From: Campylobacteraceae bacterium
Lineage (GTDB): Bacteria; Campylobacterota; Campylobacteria; Campylobacterales; Sulfurospirillaceae
Reading direction: 5' to 3'
Assembly: GCA_019162915.1 (NCBI GenBank)
Contig: JAFLKZ010000098.1
Coordinates: 1-6,518 of the forward strand
DNA length: 6,518 nucleotides
Position numbers and translations under genes: made by a program. Position 1 is the stretch's first letter, and every line of letters begins with the position of its first letter. Below the pieces are notes generated by a model. The model was not told where the DNA came from. It worked only from the letters and a program-made list of their open reading frames with translations, and did no database searches. Shown here piece by piece: positions 6,289-6,518 of this stretch.

Positions 6289-6314
6289 AGACAATTGTAT
6301 ATAATTAAAAATTG

Positions 6315-6320
6315 ATTATA
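6315..6320 (-). promoter_or_regulatory. -10 box of the thiC leader transcript
   Basis: TATAAT, directly preceded by TG, reads on the minus strand at 6320-6315. Transcription would start near 6308, about 20 bases before the riboswitch aptamer. An alternative -10 in the TATATACAAT stretch nearer the aptamer (about 6293-6302) cannot be excluded. Confidence 0.45.
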
Positions 6321-6353
6321 CAGATGTAATCAAAAAAGCGACTTAAAAAAATA

Positions 6354-6379
6354 TTGACCCCCTAAAAAGTGGGTACAAT
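6354..6379 (+). promoter_or_regulatory. Putative promoter of the amino-acid permease gene
   Basis: TTGACC (6354-6359) and TACAAT (6374-6379) resemble -35 and -10 boxes, but the spacer is only 14 bases, so the -10 with its G-rich upstream bases probably carries most of the recognition. Transcription would start near 6386, about 37 bases before the ATG. An inverted repeat covers the spacer. Confidence 0.4.
6357..6374. repeat. Operator-like inverted repeat over the permease promoter
   Basis: ACCCCCT (6357-6363) and AGTGGGT (6368-6374) are inverted copies with one mismatch (6 of 7 pairs) around an AAAA spacer. The repeat occupies the space between the -35-like and -10 boxes and touches both, a typical repressor position. 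The cognate regulator is not in the window. Confidence 0.4.
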
Positions 6380-6422
6380 TACGTTTTTATTTACAAGAAC
6401 TAAAGTTTTTAAAGGTAATGTT

Positions 6423-6518
6423 ATGCAGACAAAAAAACTCTCACGAGGTTTGAAAAATAGGCATGTTCAACTCATCGCTCTTGGTGGTGCGATAGGAACG
6501 GGGCTATTTCTAGGTGTT
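6423..6518 (+). CDS. Amino-acid permease, APC superfamily (N-terminus only)
   Basis: Only the first 32 codons are present and the frame is open at the right edge. The residues LSRGLKNRHVQLIALGGAIG followed by TGLFLGV are the hallmark N-terminus of the AAT group of the APC superfamily (AroP, LysP, CycA, GabP, AnsP type): a short basic cytoplasmic lead, then the first membrane helix with the G-GG-IGTGLF-G substrate-binding break. These are inner-membrane proton-coupled amino-acid importers. The substrate cannot be told from this fragment. AAAGG at 6411-6415, seven bases before the ATG, supports the start; the ATG at 6418 is in another frame. It is transcribed divergently from thiC. Confidence 0.88.
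   Translation, partial: MQTKKLSRGLKNRHVQLIALGGAIGTGLFLGV

Noticed and set aside
6120..6308. Open frame on the plus strand across the thiC start and riboswitch.
   Set aside because: It is antisense to thiC and the TPP aptamer, has no ribosome binding site, and its sequence is explained by those elements.

Overview
The window looks like chromosomal DNA of a flagellated member of the Campylobacterota (Epsilonproteobacteria), most likely a free-living Sulfurospirillum-like species. This rests on protein character (a fliN gene followed by a FliO with a large periplasmic N-terminal part, a HutZ/HugZ-family haem protein, a campylobacterial-type ThiC), AT-rich intergenic DNA, TATAAT -10 boxes with poor -35 boxes, and a GG-N10-GC sigma-54-type promoter. 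The genus is inference; no rRNA or other taxonomic marker is present.

Layout. Positions 1-973, minus strand: fliN followed by fliO, sharing one base (TAATG); fliO runs off the left edge. Positions 974-1205 are the divergent promoter region between fliN and a HutZ-like haem-utilisation gene (1206-1688, plus). Next come two plus-strand genes I do not recognise. The first encodes 245 residues (1813-2550) and is preceded by a good sigma-54 promoter candidate; the second encodes a 144-residue helical protein (2631-3065). The second converges on a minus-strand AI-2E-family membrane permease gene (3083-4156) with only 17 bp between the stop codons. Positions 4312-6180, minus, are thiC, preceded by a complete TPP riboswitch (about 6195-6288). 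Divergent from thiC, an amino-acid permease gene starts at 6423 and leaves the right edge.

Function. FliN is a switch-complex/C-ring protein and FliO an assembly factor of the flagellar export gate. ThiC makes the thiamine pyrimidine and is governed by TPP through its leader. The permeases and the haem protein are stand-alone transport or nutrition genes. The most interesting parts are the unknown gene at 1813-2550 with its sigma-54 promoter, which suggests co-regulation with flagellar or other RpoN-dependent genes; an 11-base word (TACATGTAAAG) occurring three times, twice as part of a palindrome just after a stop codon; and an operator-like inverted repeat placed across the permease promoter. 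I found no mobile element, CRISPR array, tRNA or rRNA, and no clear new multi-gene system.
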